Shown: positions 33,749 through 42,072 of the stretch, piece by piece | Numbering within the stretch: the first letter of the stretch is position 1 | How the letters are laid out: every line of letters starts with the position of its first letter | Origin: Stenotrophomonas sp. SAU14A_NAIMI4_5 | GTDB taxonomy: Bacteria; Pseudomonadota; Gammaproteobacteria; Xanthomonadales; Xanthomonadaceae | DNA: 64,000 nucleotides | Direction of reading: 5' to 3' | Assembly (NCBI RefSeq): GCF_003086795.1 | Contig: NZ_CP026003.1 | Span: 2,592,579 to 2,656,578, forward strand | Notes under the pieces: model-generated | Databases searched by the model: none | What the model saw: only the letters and a program-made list of their open reading frames with translations | Told to the model about the DNA's origin: nothing | Program-made: the position numbers and the translations under genes

Positions 33749-35106
33749 CAGGCATTCTCCGGTTGCGCAAGTGTCAGGGGCTGCGCGCGGCGCAACAGCG
33801 CCATCGGCAGCAGGGTAAGGAAAGCGGCCAGGCCCAGCGCCAGACCGGTGGCCCGCGCCGGCAGCCACTGCATGGCCAGGGCCAGCAGCAGCGCGATGGC
33901 GGCGGTGCCAAGACAGAAGCTGAGCTGGCGGTTGAGATTCCACAGCGCGCTGGCATCACCCAGCGCCTCGGCCTCCACACCGTGGAAGGCCAGCGTCTGC
34001 GCGGTGCTGCTGCACAGGCTGCCGCCCGCCCCCATCAGCGCGAACAGCAGCGCCGCCAGCGCGAACGAAGGCTGCGGCAGCAGGGCCATCAGCAGCAGAC
34101 CCGACGCCTGCAACAACATCCCGCCACGCAGCACCGCGCCCGGCCCGAAACGCGCCAGCAGGCGACGGCTGCCGGTGATGGCCAGCGCCGAGGCCAGCGC
34201 CCACGGCAGCATCAACGCACCGATGCGTGCAGCGCTGAAACCGGCCTGGTGCAGCTGCAACGTGCTCGCCAGCTGGCTTCCGATGAACACGCCCGGCACG
34301 GCCAGATAGACCAGCATCGCCAGCCGCAGCCCGCGATGGGACAGCAGCGACCAGCGCAGCAGCGGCTGTGCCTGCCTGCGCGCGTGGCGCAGGTGGGCGG
34401 TCGCCAGCACCAGCGCCAGCAGCAACAGCACCGCGCCGGCAATCCGGTGGCCGGGTTCACCCAGCCAGGTCAGCGCCAGCAGCAGCACGCCCAGCGCGCT
34501 CATCGCCGTGGCCAGCGCATAGGCCTGCAGGCGGGGCGCGGTGCGTTCACCATCGGCCGGCATCCACGCCAGCACCAGACCCATCGCCGCCAGTGCCAGC
34601 GGCAGGCTGGCCCACAGCACGCCGCGCCAGGACAGCCACTGCACCAGCAGCCCACCCAGCGCCGGTGCCAGCGCCGGTACCAGCAGGGCCACCAGCAGGA
34701 TGCGGCGGGTCAGCGCCCCGCGCTGGTCAGGGCTGCACTGCCGGTAGGCCGCAGCCTGCGCGACCGGGATCAGCAGGCCACCGGCCAGGCCCTGCAGCAG
34801 CCGCCAGCCCAGCAGCCAGCCTATGCCCGGCGCCGCACCGGCCAAGGCCGCCGCCAGCGCGAACAGCAGCAGCGCCACCAGCAGCAGGCGGCGCTCGCCA
34901 CAGCGCGCGGCCAGCCACGGCGCCAGTGGAATCACCATGCTCAGGCCCAGCATGTAGGCCGTGCCGACCCAGGCCAGCACGCCGACATCGGCATGCAGCT
35001 CGGCCGCCAGCGCCGGGTAGGCCACCGTGGCGATGAACATGTTGACCAGGTCCAGGGCGAACACCAGCAGGAATATCGCCTCATGGCGCAGGCGGGGGGA
35101 CGGCAT
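33748..35106 (-). CDS. MFS drug transporter (EmrB/QacA-like, DHA2)
   Basis: A 452-residue transporter with about 14 hydrophobic segments, as in the DHA2 group. Motif-type segments are FIATVAYPALAAELH (DHA2 motif D1 region), RLLQGLAGGLLIPVAQA (motif B with its Arg) and the C motif LVPALAPALGG. It probably exports a toxic compound. It is divergent from a LysR gene across about 105 bases that contain a 19-bp inverted repeat, and is coupled to the NTF2-like gene. Confidence 0.87.
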   Translation of the reverse strand: MPSPRLRHEAIFLLVFALDLVNMFIATVAYPALAAELHADVGVLAWVGTAYMLGLSMVIPLAPWLAARCGERRLLLVALLLFALAAALAGAAPGIGWLLGWRLLQGLAGGLLIPVAQAAAYRQCSPDQRGALTRRILLVALLVPALAPALGGLLVQWLSWRGVLWASLPLALAAMGLVLAWMPADGERTAPRLQAYALATAMSALGVLLLALTWLGEPGHRIAGAVLLLLALVLATAHLRHARRQAQPLLRWSLLSHRGLRLAMLVYLAVPGVFIGSQLASTLQLHQAGFSAARIGALMLPWALASALAITGSRRLLARFGPGAVLRGGMLLQASGLLLMALLPQPSFALAALLFALMGAGGSLCSSTAQTLAFHGVEAEALGDASALWNLNRQLSFCLGTAAIALLLALAMQWLPARATGLALGLAAFLTLLPMALLRRAQPLTLAQPENA

Positions 35107-35182
35107 GGGCGGCGCTCCAGCGGGGAAGCAGGCAGGATGCCCTGCACCGGCTGTTGGAAAAACACGACAGCAGCTGCAACAC

Positions 35183-35201
35183 TGTCAAATCTGTTTTGAC
35201 A
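35183..35201. promoter_or_regulatory. LysR-type inverted-repeat operator
   Basis: TGTCAAATCTGTTTTGACA has perfect 7-bp arms TGTCAAA / TTTGACA around TCTGT. It ends 10 bases before the LysR start and lies in the divergent MFS/LysR promoter region. It is the obvious binding site for the LysR protein. Confidence 0.72.
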
Positions 35202-35211
35202 ATGAATCGCC

Positions 35212-36117
35212 ATGGTCAGCCTGGATCGCTTCGACATCTTCCGCGCCGTGGTCGACGCCGGCAGCCTCACTGCAGCCGCCGACCGCCTTGGCCTGAGCCG
35301 CGCGGTGGTCAGCTTCAACCTGAAGCGGCTGGAGCAGGAACTGGGGGTGACCCTGCTGCTGCGCAGTACCCGCCAGCTGGCCCTGACCGAGGCCGGCGAA
35401 CAGTTCCTGCAGCACTGCGTGCAGGCCCTGGATGCGGCCCAGGCGGCCATCGATGCCGCGCGCCGCGACCAGCACCAGCTGCAGGGCACGCTGCGCCTGA
35501 CCACCACGCCGGAGTACGCGCAGCTGCGGCTGATCCCGGCGCTGGAGGCATTCCGCGCGCGGCATCCGGCGCTGCAGCTGCATCTGTCCACGTCGCCCGC
35601 ACCGGCCGACCTGATTCCCGAGCGTTTCGACGTAGCCATCCGCCTTGGCCGCCTGCCGGATTCAGGCCTGCACGCCAGCGAACTGGAACGGCACCCGCTG
35701 TGCGCGGTGGCCGCACCGTCGCTGCTGGCGCGCCTGCCCTCTGCCGAAGCGGTCGATGACCCGGTGCAGCTGGGCACCCTGCCCCGCCTCGGCTATCCGC
35801 GTCTGGCCGATGTGCCGGTGGTGGCGCCCGACGGCAGCGATGCGTTGTTTGCGACCAATCCGGGCAATGCCGTGGTGCGCGTGGACGGCGCCAGCAGCCT
35901 GCGCGCCTTCGCCCTGGCCGGTGCAGGCGTTACCGTGCTGCCGCGCTGGCTGATCGAGGACGACCTGGCCCACGACCGCCTGCGGCCGGTGCTGCGCCAG
36001 CACCGCTTCCCGCAGCAGAGCGTCTACGCCGTCTACCCGCACAGCACGCAGCCCTCGCCGAAGGTGCGCCACCTGATCGATTTCCTGCGCGGGTGGTTCA
36101 CCGGCACGCCCGGGTGA
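35212..36117 (+). CDS. LysR-family regulator of the adjacent MFS
   Basis: A 301-residue LysR protein. Its helix-turn-helix is at residues 5-65 (FDIFRAVVDAGSLTAAADRLGLSRAVVSFNLKRLEQ), and its effector domain at about 90-295 is of the type ending in YAVYPHSTQPSPKVRHLIDFL. It is divergent from the MFS/NTF2-like pair and next to a perfect inverted repeat. Such pairs usually act as repressor or inducer-dependent activator of the pump. Confidence 0.88.
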   Translation: MVSLDRFDIFRAVVDAGSLTAAADRLGLSRAVVSFNLKRLEQELGVTLLLRSTRQLALTEAGEQFLQHCVQALDAAQAAIDAARRDQHQLQGTLRLTTTPEYAQLRLIPALEAFRARHPALQLHLSTSPAPADLIPERFDVAIRLGRLPDSGLHASELERHPLCAVAAPSLLARLPSAEAVDDPVQLGTLPRLGYPRLADVPVVAPDGSDALFATNPGNAVVRVDGASSLRAFALAGAGVTVLPRWLIEDDLAHDRLRPVLRQHRFPQQSVYAVYPHSTQPSPKVRHLIDFLRGWFTGTPG

Positions 36118-36148
36118 TGACGGCGTCCGCCGGAGATGCCATGACCAG

Positions 36149-36170
36149 GTAGCGCCGGGCCATGCCCGGC
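36149..36170. repeat. SMAG/REP element
   Basis: GTAGCGCCGGGCCATGCCCGGC between the LysR gene and the GH3 terminator. Confidence 0.78.
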
Positions 36171-36190
36171 GAGCGCAGCGGCAATCCACA

Positions 36191-36220
36191 AAAAGAAACG
36201 GCCCCATTCGGGGCCGTTCC
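36191..36220 (-). terminator. intrinsic terminator of the GH3 gene
   Basis: The stem AACGGCCCC / GGGGCCGTT closes ATTC. On the minus strand it is followed by TCTTTTTG, a proper T-run, 26 bases after the GH3 stop codon. It can also slow transcription arriving from the convergent LysR gene. Confidence 0.82.
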
Positions 36221-36244
36221 TTCAAACATCAACAACCCGCTGGA

Positions 36245-39052
36245 TCAGCGCAGCACCTGCTCTACCAGCTGCACGTCCACGCTCTGCAGCGGCTCGGCCG
36301 CGTTGCGCGACAGCTGCACCTGGTAGGTGCCGCCGTCGATCTTCCACTGGCGCGCCTGCGCATCGTAGTGGGCCAGGGTCTTCGGCTCGGCTTCGATGCG
36401 GATGCGGCGCTGTTCGCCCGGCTGCAGCTGCACCTTGTCATAGCCGATCAGGCGGATCGGCGTGGTGCTGCCAGCCGGCAGCTTCAGGTACAGCTGGGCC
36501 ACGTCCGCACCGGCGCGCTTGCCGGTGTTGCGGATGTCCACGCTGGCGACCAGGCGCGAACCCTCTACGCTCACCTTCAGGTTTTCATAGGCGAACGAGG
36601 TGTAGGACAGGCCATGGCCAAACGCGAAGGTCGGGGTCAGACCCTTGGCGGCCATCCACTTGTAGCCGACGTTGGCGCCTTCGATATCGAAATCGAACAC
36701 GTCGCCGAACTCCTTCTTCGGCTTGAAGCCCAGGCCGTCGATGTGCGGGCGCGGCAGCTGCGATTCGTCCACCACCCAGGTCACCGGCAGGCGGCCGGAC
36801 GGGTTGGCCTGGCCGGTCAGCAGCGCGGCGATGCCTTCGCCACCGCGGATGCCCGGGTACCAGGCCTGCAGCATCGCCGGCACCTGCGCCAGCCACGGGG
36901 TACGCACCGGGCCATTGGTTTCCAGCACCAGCACGGTCTTCGGGTTGGCCTTGGCCACCGCCGAGATCAGCGCGTCCTGCTTGTCGGGCAGCTGCATGTC
37001 CGGCAGGTCCACCGATTCGGCCGCCCACTGGGTGGCGAACACGATGGCCACGTCGGCCTGCGCGGCCGCCTTGGCCGCGGCGGCGGCATTGGTGCCGTCC
37101 ACATATTCGATGGTCGCGTCCGGACGCGCTGCACGCAGCGATTCCAGCGGCGAGGACGGGTGGAAGATCACCGGGCCCGGCCAGGTGGTCGGCATCACGC
37201 CCGGCACTGCGTTGGTGCCCTTGGCGGTCACGCCCACCATCGACGAACCACCACCACCGATCACGCCCTTGTCGGCATGGCCACCGATGATGACGATGCG
37301 CTTCACGCTGTCGGCCAGCGGCAGCAGGTTGCCTTCATTGCGCAGCAGCACGCTGCCTTCTTCCACCGTGCGCTGGGCAACGGCGTAGCCGGCTTCGGCA
37401 TCCACCTTCTGGTGCTGCGGCGGGTTGTCGAAGTTGCCATGCAGGAACATCGTGCGCAGGATGCGCGCCACCATGTCGTTCAGGCGCGCCTGCGGCACCA
37501 CGCCACCGTGCACGGCCAGGCGCAGCGGTTCGTCGAAGAACACCGCGGCGTCGAACACTTCACCGGCCGACTGCTGGTCCAGGCCGGCCAGCGCCGCCTT
37601 CGAACCGCTGTGCACGCCGCCCCAGTCGGACATCACGAAACCGGGGAACTTCCATTCCTGCTTCAGCACCTGGTTCATCAGGTAGCCGTTCTCGCAGCCG
37701 TAGGTGCCGTTGATCTTGTTGTACGAGCACATCGCCACGCCCGGGCGACCGGCTTCCAGCGCGATCTCGAAGGCCAGCAGGTCCGATTCGTGCATGGCCT
37801 GTTCGCCGATGCGCACGTCATGGAAGTTGCGGCGGGTCTCCATGTCGTTCAGCGCGAAGTGCTTCATCGAGGAGATCACGTGCTGGCTCTGCACGCCCTG
37901 GATCAGCGCGCCGACCATCGAACCGGCCAGCAGGGGATCTTCGCCGGCGTATTCAAAGTTGCGACCGTTGCGCGGGTCACGCTGCAGGTTGACGCTGCCC
38001 GACAGCAGGATGTTGAAGCGCTGCTGCCATGCTTCGCGGCCCATGGTCGCGCCACCGGCGAAGGCCACTTCGCGGTTCCAGCTGGAGGCGGTGGACGGGC
38101 CGGACGGCATCGCGGTGGCGAAGTCGCCCGGACGGATGCCGCCCGGATTGGTCACGCCCACGCCGGCATCGGCCGACTGCTGCGCCGGAATGCCCAGGCG
38201 CGGCACCGCCGGCACGAAACCGGCCGAACCCACGGCGCCTTCCGGCAGCGGGCCACCGTCCTTGCCCAGCCCGAAGTAGCTGTGCAGCATCTGGAACTTC
38301 TCGTCCTCGGTCATCGCCTTCAGCAGCAGCGCAGCGCGCGCATCGGCGTTGAGGGTGGCGTCCATCCACGGCTGCTCGCCGCCCTTGTCGGCCACGTAGG
38401 CCAGGGTCAGCAGGGTCGCGCGCAGGGCGCTGCCATCGATCTTGAACGGCGCGCTGCTGGCAGCCTGGAAGCCATCGCTGAAGTAGCTGGCATCGGCTTC
38501 CAGGGCCACGCGGGCCGGATCGAAACCGGCAGCCTTGGCCGATTCACCGGCCACCGCACCCAGCAGCACGGCCGGTGCGCCCAGGCGCGAACGGGTGACC
38601 AGGGCCGGCAGGCGCGCGGCGCCCGCACCGGCATCGGTGTACAGGGCCACGGTGTGGCGGCCATCGTCCAGGCGCAGGTAGTTCAGGCCCGGCTGGTCGG
38701 GGCCGGATTCGGCGGCGATCGGCAGGCGGGTCAGCACGGCCTGGCCCTGCTGGGTCTGGCCATCATCCTTGCCGGCGGCGATGAAGCGGTATTCGTAGCC
38801 CAGGCCATCGGCCAGCAGCTGCAGCGGATCGACCTGGCCGATGCCGCGCTGCACCTGGCGCACGCTGACGGCGTCCACCTGCAGGGATTTCAGCTGGGCA
38901 GCCAGGGCGGGAATGGCATCGGCGCTCGGCGCCTGGTCCAGGGTCAGCACGGTGAAGGCGGCCGTGTCGGCCCAGGCCGGGGCGGCCAGCGCGGCAGACA
39001 GCGCAAGGGACAGGGCAAGGGACAGGGCAAGCGGCTTTGTAAACGTTTTCAT
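36245..39052 (-). CDS. GH3 family beta-glucosidase with degenerate EEP-like N-terminal domain
   Basis: A 935-residue exported protein. The signal peptide (residues 1-28) contains a tandem LALS repeat encoded by 12-bp repeats. Residues about 32-220 resemble an endonuclease/exonuclease/phosphatase fold (TVLTLD, then DAVSVRQV, then QAVLTRLPI, then VALYTD, then AVLLGAVAGE), but the expected catalytic Glu, His, Asp and Asn are replaced (Gln66, Asp140, Ala166, Ala168). The GH3 part starts about residue 230; RNGRNFEYAGEDPLLAG and MKHFALND are substrate-binding segments, and the nucleophile is Asp476 in FVMSDWGG. A C-terminal fibronectin-type domain follows. It likely hydrolyses beta-glucosides in the periplasm. 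It lies alone with its own terminator. Confidence 0.87.
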   Translation of the reverse strand: MKTFTKPLALSLALSLALSAALAAPAWADTAAFTVLTLDQAPSADAIPALAAQLKSLQVDAVSVRQVQRGIGQVDPLQLLADGLGYEYRFIAAGKDDGQTQQGQAVLTRLPIAAESGPDQPGLNYLRLDDGRHTVALYTDAGAGAARLPALVTRSRLGAPAVLLGAVAGESAKAAGFDPARVALEADASYFSDGFQAASSAPFKIDGSALRATLLTLAYVADKGGEQPWMDATLNADARAALLLKAMTEDEKFQMLHSYFGLGKDGGPLPEGAVGSAGFVPAVPRLGIPAQQSADAGVGVTNPGGIRPGDFATAMPSGPSTASSWNREVAFAGGATMGREAWQQRFNILLSGSVNLQRDPRNGRNFEYAGEDPLLAGSMVGALIQGVQSQHVISSMKHFALNDMETRRNFHDVRIGEQAMHESDLLAFEIALEAGRPGVAMCSYNKINGTYGCENGYLMNQVLKQEWKFPGFVMSDWGGVHSGSKAALAGLDQQSAGEVFDAAVFFDEPLRLAVHGGVVPQARLNDMVARILRTMFLHGNFDNPPQHQKVDAEAGYAVAQRTVEEGSVLLRNEGNLLPLADSVKRIVIIGGHADKGVIGGGGSSMVGVTAKGTNAVPGVMPTTWPGPVIFHPSSPLESLRAARPDATIEYVDGTNAAAAAKAAAQADVAIVFATQWAAESVDLPDMQLPDKQDALISAVAKANPKTVLVLETNGPVRTPWLAQVPAMLQAWYPGIRGGEGIAALLTGQANPSGRLPVTWVVDESQLPRPHIDGLGFKPKKEFGDVFDFDIEGANVGYKWMAAKGLTPTFAFGHGLSYTSFAYENLKVSVEGSRLVASVDIRNTGKRAGADVAQLYLKLPAGSTTPIRLIGYDKVQLQPGEQRRIRIEAEPKTLAHYDAQARQWKIDGGTYQVQLSRNAAEPLQSVDVQLVEQVLR

Positions 39053-39232
39053 CGGCGGGCGTAATTCCGTTGCCAAGGCAATCGGTCCAGGGAAAGTGCC
39101 GCCGAAGGGTGCAGCGTTCATGCCGCGCGGGCGTTGCCAGGCAACACACCGCGGGCCAGGGGACGGACCGGTCTGCGCGCGGGACCCTCCTCCCGGCGTG
39201 ACAACCTGCCTGCCCGGGCCGCAAAGCGACCC

Positions 39233-39245
39233 ATCTTGTTAAGAT
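39233..39245. promoter_or_regulatory. possible operator palindrome upstream of GH3 and VOC genes
   Basis: ATCTT-GTT-AAGAT is a 13-bp palindrome in the only AT-rich patch of the 334-base gap between the divergent GH3 and VOC genes. The rest of the gap shows no gene or other repeat. It is only a candidate. Confidence 0.35.
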
Positions 39246-39386
39246 TGTGCGAGGGCATCGATGGCTGTCAACAGGACCTAAGTCACAGGCCTTCCTATGG
39301 CCTTGGTTATCAGGCCATCACCGGCGGTCATCAGCGGGCCGCAGGGCCGTGCCGATAATGGGAGTCCCCGGCGATGGACCGAGCCC

Positions 39387-39821
39387 ATGAACGTACACCG
39401 CACTTTCGACCACCTCTGGCGCGACCGCTGTGATACTTCCAGCCAGCGCAGCCCGCGCGTGCTGATCCGCGTGTTCGTCACTCCCGGCGAGCTGGAGCGC
39501 AGCGTGGCGTTCTACGAGCAGCTGCAGGGCGTGGTGGCCGATGCGGGCTTTCCGTTCCCCGATGCCGGCCTGCGCCTGGCCATGGTCGGTGCGTTCCTGC
39601 TGATCGAAGGCAGCGATGACGCGCTGGCGCCGTTCACCTCCACCACCGGCACGTTGCTGGTCGATGATGTGCGGCCCTATCACGACAGGCTGGTGGCGGC
39701 CGGCGCCGAGATCATCTTCCCGCTGCAGGTGGTGCCCACTGGCGCGGCGTTCAATGCGGTGCATCCCGATGGCACCGTGGTCGAGTACGTGCACCATCGC
39801 CCGGATCCGCACGGGCGGTGA
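39387..39821 (+). CDS. VOC (glyoxalase/bleomycin-resistance fold) protein
   Basis: A 144-residue protein. The VOC pattern begins about residue 25 (VLIRVFVTPGELERSVAFYEQLQG) and ends with HPDGTVVEYVHH, giving the two beta-alpha-beta-beta-beta halves. Some metal-ligand positions are kept (the final Glu and His), but the first His is replaced, so catalysis is not certain. The start is uncertain, and no clear ribosome site is seen. It is divergent from the GH3 gene. Confidence 0.72.
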   Translation: MNVHRTFDHLWRDRCDTSSQRSPRVLIRVFVTPGELERSVAFYEQLQGVVADAGFPFPDAGLRLAMVGAFLLIEGSDDALAPFTSTTGTLLVDDVRPYHDRLVAAGAEIIFPLQVVPTGAAFNAVHPDGTVVEYVHHRPDPHGR

Positions 39822-39854
39822 TGGTGCGGCCGGGCTGCCGCCCGGCACCCGCTG

Positions 39855-39878
39855 ACGTCAACGTCAACGTCAACGTCA
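39855..39878. repeat. hexanucleotide tandem repeat (ACGTCA)4
   Basis: Four perfect ACGTCA units lie immediately upstream of module E. The equivalent place in modules B and D has single TTGACGTT-type remnants, so copy number may vary between loci. Confidence 0.85.
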
Positions 39879-39882
39879 AGAG

Positions 39883-40020
39883 CCTGCATTCCGTGGGATG
39901 GCGGGGTGGGTCCGGTGGCATGGGACGCTGCAAGTACGTCCATGTAAGCTCGGTCGCCGCATCCATGCGGCTCACGCCCCTGCCACCGGACCCACCCCGC
40001 CTTCGACAGTTTCCTGCTAG
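39883..40020 (+). repeat. long inverted-repeat module, copy E
   Basis: The module starts CCTGCATTCCGTGGGATGG. Its stem has arms GGCGGGGTGGGTCCGG, then TGGCA (from 39900), and TGCCA, then CCGGACCCACCCCGCC (to 40001). The loop is identical to that of copy C (GTACGTCCATGTAAGC, then GCCGCATCCATGCGGC). It ends CTTCGACAGTTTCC. Where copy C has TTGAGGGGG/CCCCCTCAA in the arms, this copy has GGCATGGG/CCCTGCC, so pairing is kept by changes on both sides. No gene in the gap 39822-40173. Confidence 0.78.
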
Positions 40021-40081
40021 CTGTTGGAACCTGCTGCTGATGGAATCTGCTGCTGATGGAAGCTGCTGCTTATGGTGGTGG

Positions 40082-40164
40082 GTGCCGACCGTTGGTCGGC
40101 ACGGGGTCGGATCTCCATGGATTCAATTCCGATGTCGATCCATCCACGCACGGCGTGGATCTAC
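40082..40164. repeat. GTGCCGACC hairpin and SMAG element
   Basis: The hairpin arms GTGCCGACC / GGTCGGCAC (40082-40102) are followed by GGGGTCGGATC, then a reversed SMAG element ATCCACGCACGGCGTGGATC (to 40164). This is a single-unit version of the array at 9869-10450, placed next to module E. Confidence 0.8.
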
Positions 40165-40173
40165 ACTACCCGC

Positions 40174-40854
40174 ATGCCCCACCCCGCCCTGCCCTGGACT
40201 GGCACCCTGCTGCTGGATGCACACGCCGCCCTGCTGCAGGGCCATGCCGGTGGCAGCGGCACGCACGCGCACTACGCCCACCAGCTGCTGCTCAGCGATG
40301 GCGCGCCTTGGGAGGTGGAGATCGACGGTGTGGCGCAGCACGGCCAGCGCCTGTGGTTGCCGTCCTTCGTACCGCACGCCATCCTCTCGGCGCCGCAGGA
40401 CGGTTGCACCCTGTTCCTGGAACCGGCCCACGCTGATCTCGAACAGATCCAGCAGCAGCTGCCCACGCTGCCCACCGACATCACCGCCCTGCAGCAATGC
40501 CTGCCGCAGCTGAGCCGTGCGCAGCCGCTGGACCGCCGCGTGCAGGTGGCGCTGGAACACATCGCCCAGCACCTGCCCGGCCCGGTGCCGGCCGCGGACA
40601 TCGCCGGCGCCGCGCACCTGTCCACCAGCCAGCTGCACCGGCGCTTCCAGTCCGATCTCGCCGTAACCCTGCGTGGCTGGGTGCTGTGGCAGCGCCTGCG
40701 CATCGCCCTGGCCCATCACCTGCGTGGGCACAGCCTGACCGACAGCGCGCATGCCGCCGGCTTCGCCGATCTGGCCCATCTGTCGCGCAGCCTGCGCCGC
40801 ATGTTCGGCATCGGTGCGGCGCAGCTGCAGGGCCTGCAGCTGCGCGCTGCCTGA
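40174..40854 (+). CDS. AraC-family regulator
   Basis: A 226-residue protein. Residues about 5-95 form a small cupin-like N-terminal domain (HAHYAHQLLLS, then PSFVPHAIL). Residues about 120-225 form the AraC helix-turn-helix (VPAADIAGAAHLSTSQLHRRF, then AHAAGFADLAHLSRSLRRMFG). The start codon follows a SMAG element directly. The neighbouring minus-strand desaturase-like gene ends 7 bases away, so the two are convergent and this regulator's target is unclear. Confidence 0.8.
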   Translation: MPHPALPWTGTLLLDAHAALLQGHAGGSGTHAHYAHQLLLSDGAPWEVEIDGVAQHGQRLWLPSFVPHAILSAPQDGCTLFLEPAHADLEQIQQQLPTLPTDITALQQCLPQLSRAQPLDRRVQVALEHIAQHLPGPVPAADIAGAAHLSTSQLHRRFQSDLAVTLRGWVLWQRLRIALAHHLRGHSLTDSAHAAGFADLAHLSRSLRRMFGIGAAQLQGLQLRAA

Positions 40855-40861
40855 GGCGCGC

Positions 40862-41752
40862 TCAACGGCGGCGACGCAGCCCGTCCGGCACCTCGGGCAC
40901 CTGCCCGTGTGGCAGCTCACGGAACGGCGCCAGCAGCTGCCCCGCATAGTCGCGCGGATAGTCCGGCTGGCTGCCGATGCCCAGGTCACGCGTCCCCAGT
41001 CGATAGTCCGGCGCATCGAAGGCCGTGCCCAGCAGGCGGTCCCAGACGGTCAGGAACAGACCGAAGTTGACGTCGCCAGCGGTGCCGTAGCGCATGTGGT
41101 GGAAACGGTGCAGCGGCGCCCAGGCCATCACCCGGCCGAGTACGCCCGGCCGCATGTCCACGTTGGAGTGCTGCAGCAGCAGCTGGATGGCGATGGCGAA
41201 GGCCAGCACCGCCGCCACCGGCAGCGGCAGGCCCAGCAGCAGCAACGGCAGCACGCCACCCACCGCCTCGGCGGCCTGGTGCAGCGGGTGCTTCATCAGG
41301 CCATTGAAGCCGTACATGCGGGTCACGCTGTGGTGCACCGCGTGCAGCCGCCACAGCCAGCCGATGCGATGGCTGGCGTAGTGCACCAAGGTGATGCCGA
41401 GATCGGCGGCGATGATGGCGACCAGCACCTGCAGCGCGAACGGCCATTGTTGCGGCCACGCCTGCCACGGAATGATCGCCGCCAGCAGCGGCACGGCGGC
41501 GATCGACAGCAGGTTCAGGCCTTCGTTGACCACGGCGTGCAGGGTGTCGCGCAGGCGATCGCCGTGGTCGTGGTTGAACGCCGGGTCGTAGGGCCAGAGG
41601 CGTTCGGCCACGAAGGAAACGCCGATGGCGAGGGCAAGCAGAGGCAGCAGCCACAGCGGGTCGCCGTGGTGGTGGCCGACCCAGGCGATGGCGGCGGCAA
41701 TGAAGCCAGACAGGAACAACGGGGCGTACAGGCGGAGGATCCAGCGTTTCAT
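40862..41752 (-). CDS. sterol desaturase/fatty acid hydroxylase family protein
   Basis: A 296-residue membrane enzyme with about five hydrophobic segments and the di-iron His clusters of the family: HYASH (near residue 127), HAVHH (near 143) and HRFHH (near 218). It probably hydroxylates or desaturates a lipid; the substrate is unknown. The start at 41752 was chosen over a longer frame because the hydrophobic N-terminus MKRWILRLYAPLF starts there. It is convergent with the AraC gene; a GGGTCGGATCC-type repeat lies upstream. Confidence 0.85.
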   Translation of the reverse strand: MKRWILRLYAPLFLSGFIAAAIAWVGHHHGDPLWLLPLLALAIGVSFVAERLWPYDPAFNHDHGDRLRDTLHAVVNEGLNLLSIAAVPLLAAIIPWQAWPQQWPFALQVLVAIIAADLGITLVHYASHRIGWLWRLHAVHHSVTRMYGFNGLMKHPLHQAAEAVGGVLPLLLLGLPLPVAAVLAFAIAIQLLLQHSNVDMRPGVLGRVMAWAPLHRFHHMRYGTAGDVNFGLFLTVWDRLLGTAFDAPDYRLGTRDLGIGSQPDYPRDYAGQLLAPFRELPHGQVPEVPDGLRRRR

Positions 41753-41836
41753 CGGCAGGCCATGAATGAGGGGCCCGCAGGGTGGCCCCCGCACCCCCGG
41801 CCGGGATTGAACAAACGGCGCAACGCGCAGGCCGAC

Positions 41837-41873
41837 GGGGTCGGATCCCTTTCACAGAAAGGGCTCTGACCCC
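41837..41873. repeat. GGGTCGGATCC-type palindromic repeat
   Basis: GGGGTCGGATCCC, then TTTCACAGAAA, then GGGCTCTGACCCC. Sits between the desaturase-like gene and the imuA promoter region. Confidence 0.85.
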
Positions 41874-41888
41874 ATTCACGATGACCCT

Positions 41889-41911
41889 ATCCACGCATGG
41901 CGTGGATCTAC
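41889..41911. repeat. SMAG/REP element
   Basis: Reversed GTAG element, ATCCACGCATGGCGTGGATC followed by TAC, just upstream of the LexA box of imuA. Confidence 0.8.
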
Positions 41912-41931
41912 CGGCCAGCCCGCCAATTTCA

Positions 41932-41946
41932 TTAGTAATTTTACTC
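41932..41946. promoter_or_regulatory. LexA box upstream of imuA
   Basis: TTAGTAATTTTACTC fits the Xanthomonas-type LexA consensus TTAG-N6-TACTA at all but the last base. It lies 126 bases upstream of the imuA start in the only AT-rich segment of the gap. SOS control of this cassette is established for the family. Confidence 0.7.
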
Positions 41947-42072
41947 ACAAGGCGAGTAGCATGTCGGTCTCAGCCCCTGATCCCGACCCGTCGATACTCG
42001 CTCCATGCCCGCCGTTTCCGCCCATTCCTGCCGCTTCCCGCCTGACCGGCGCCTCCCTTGGAGGACCGGCTG

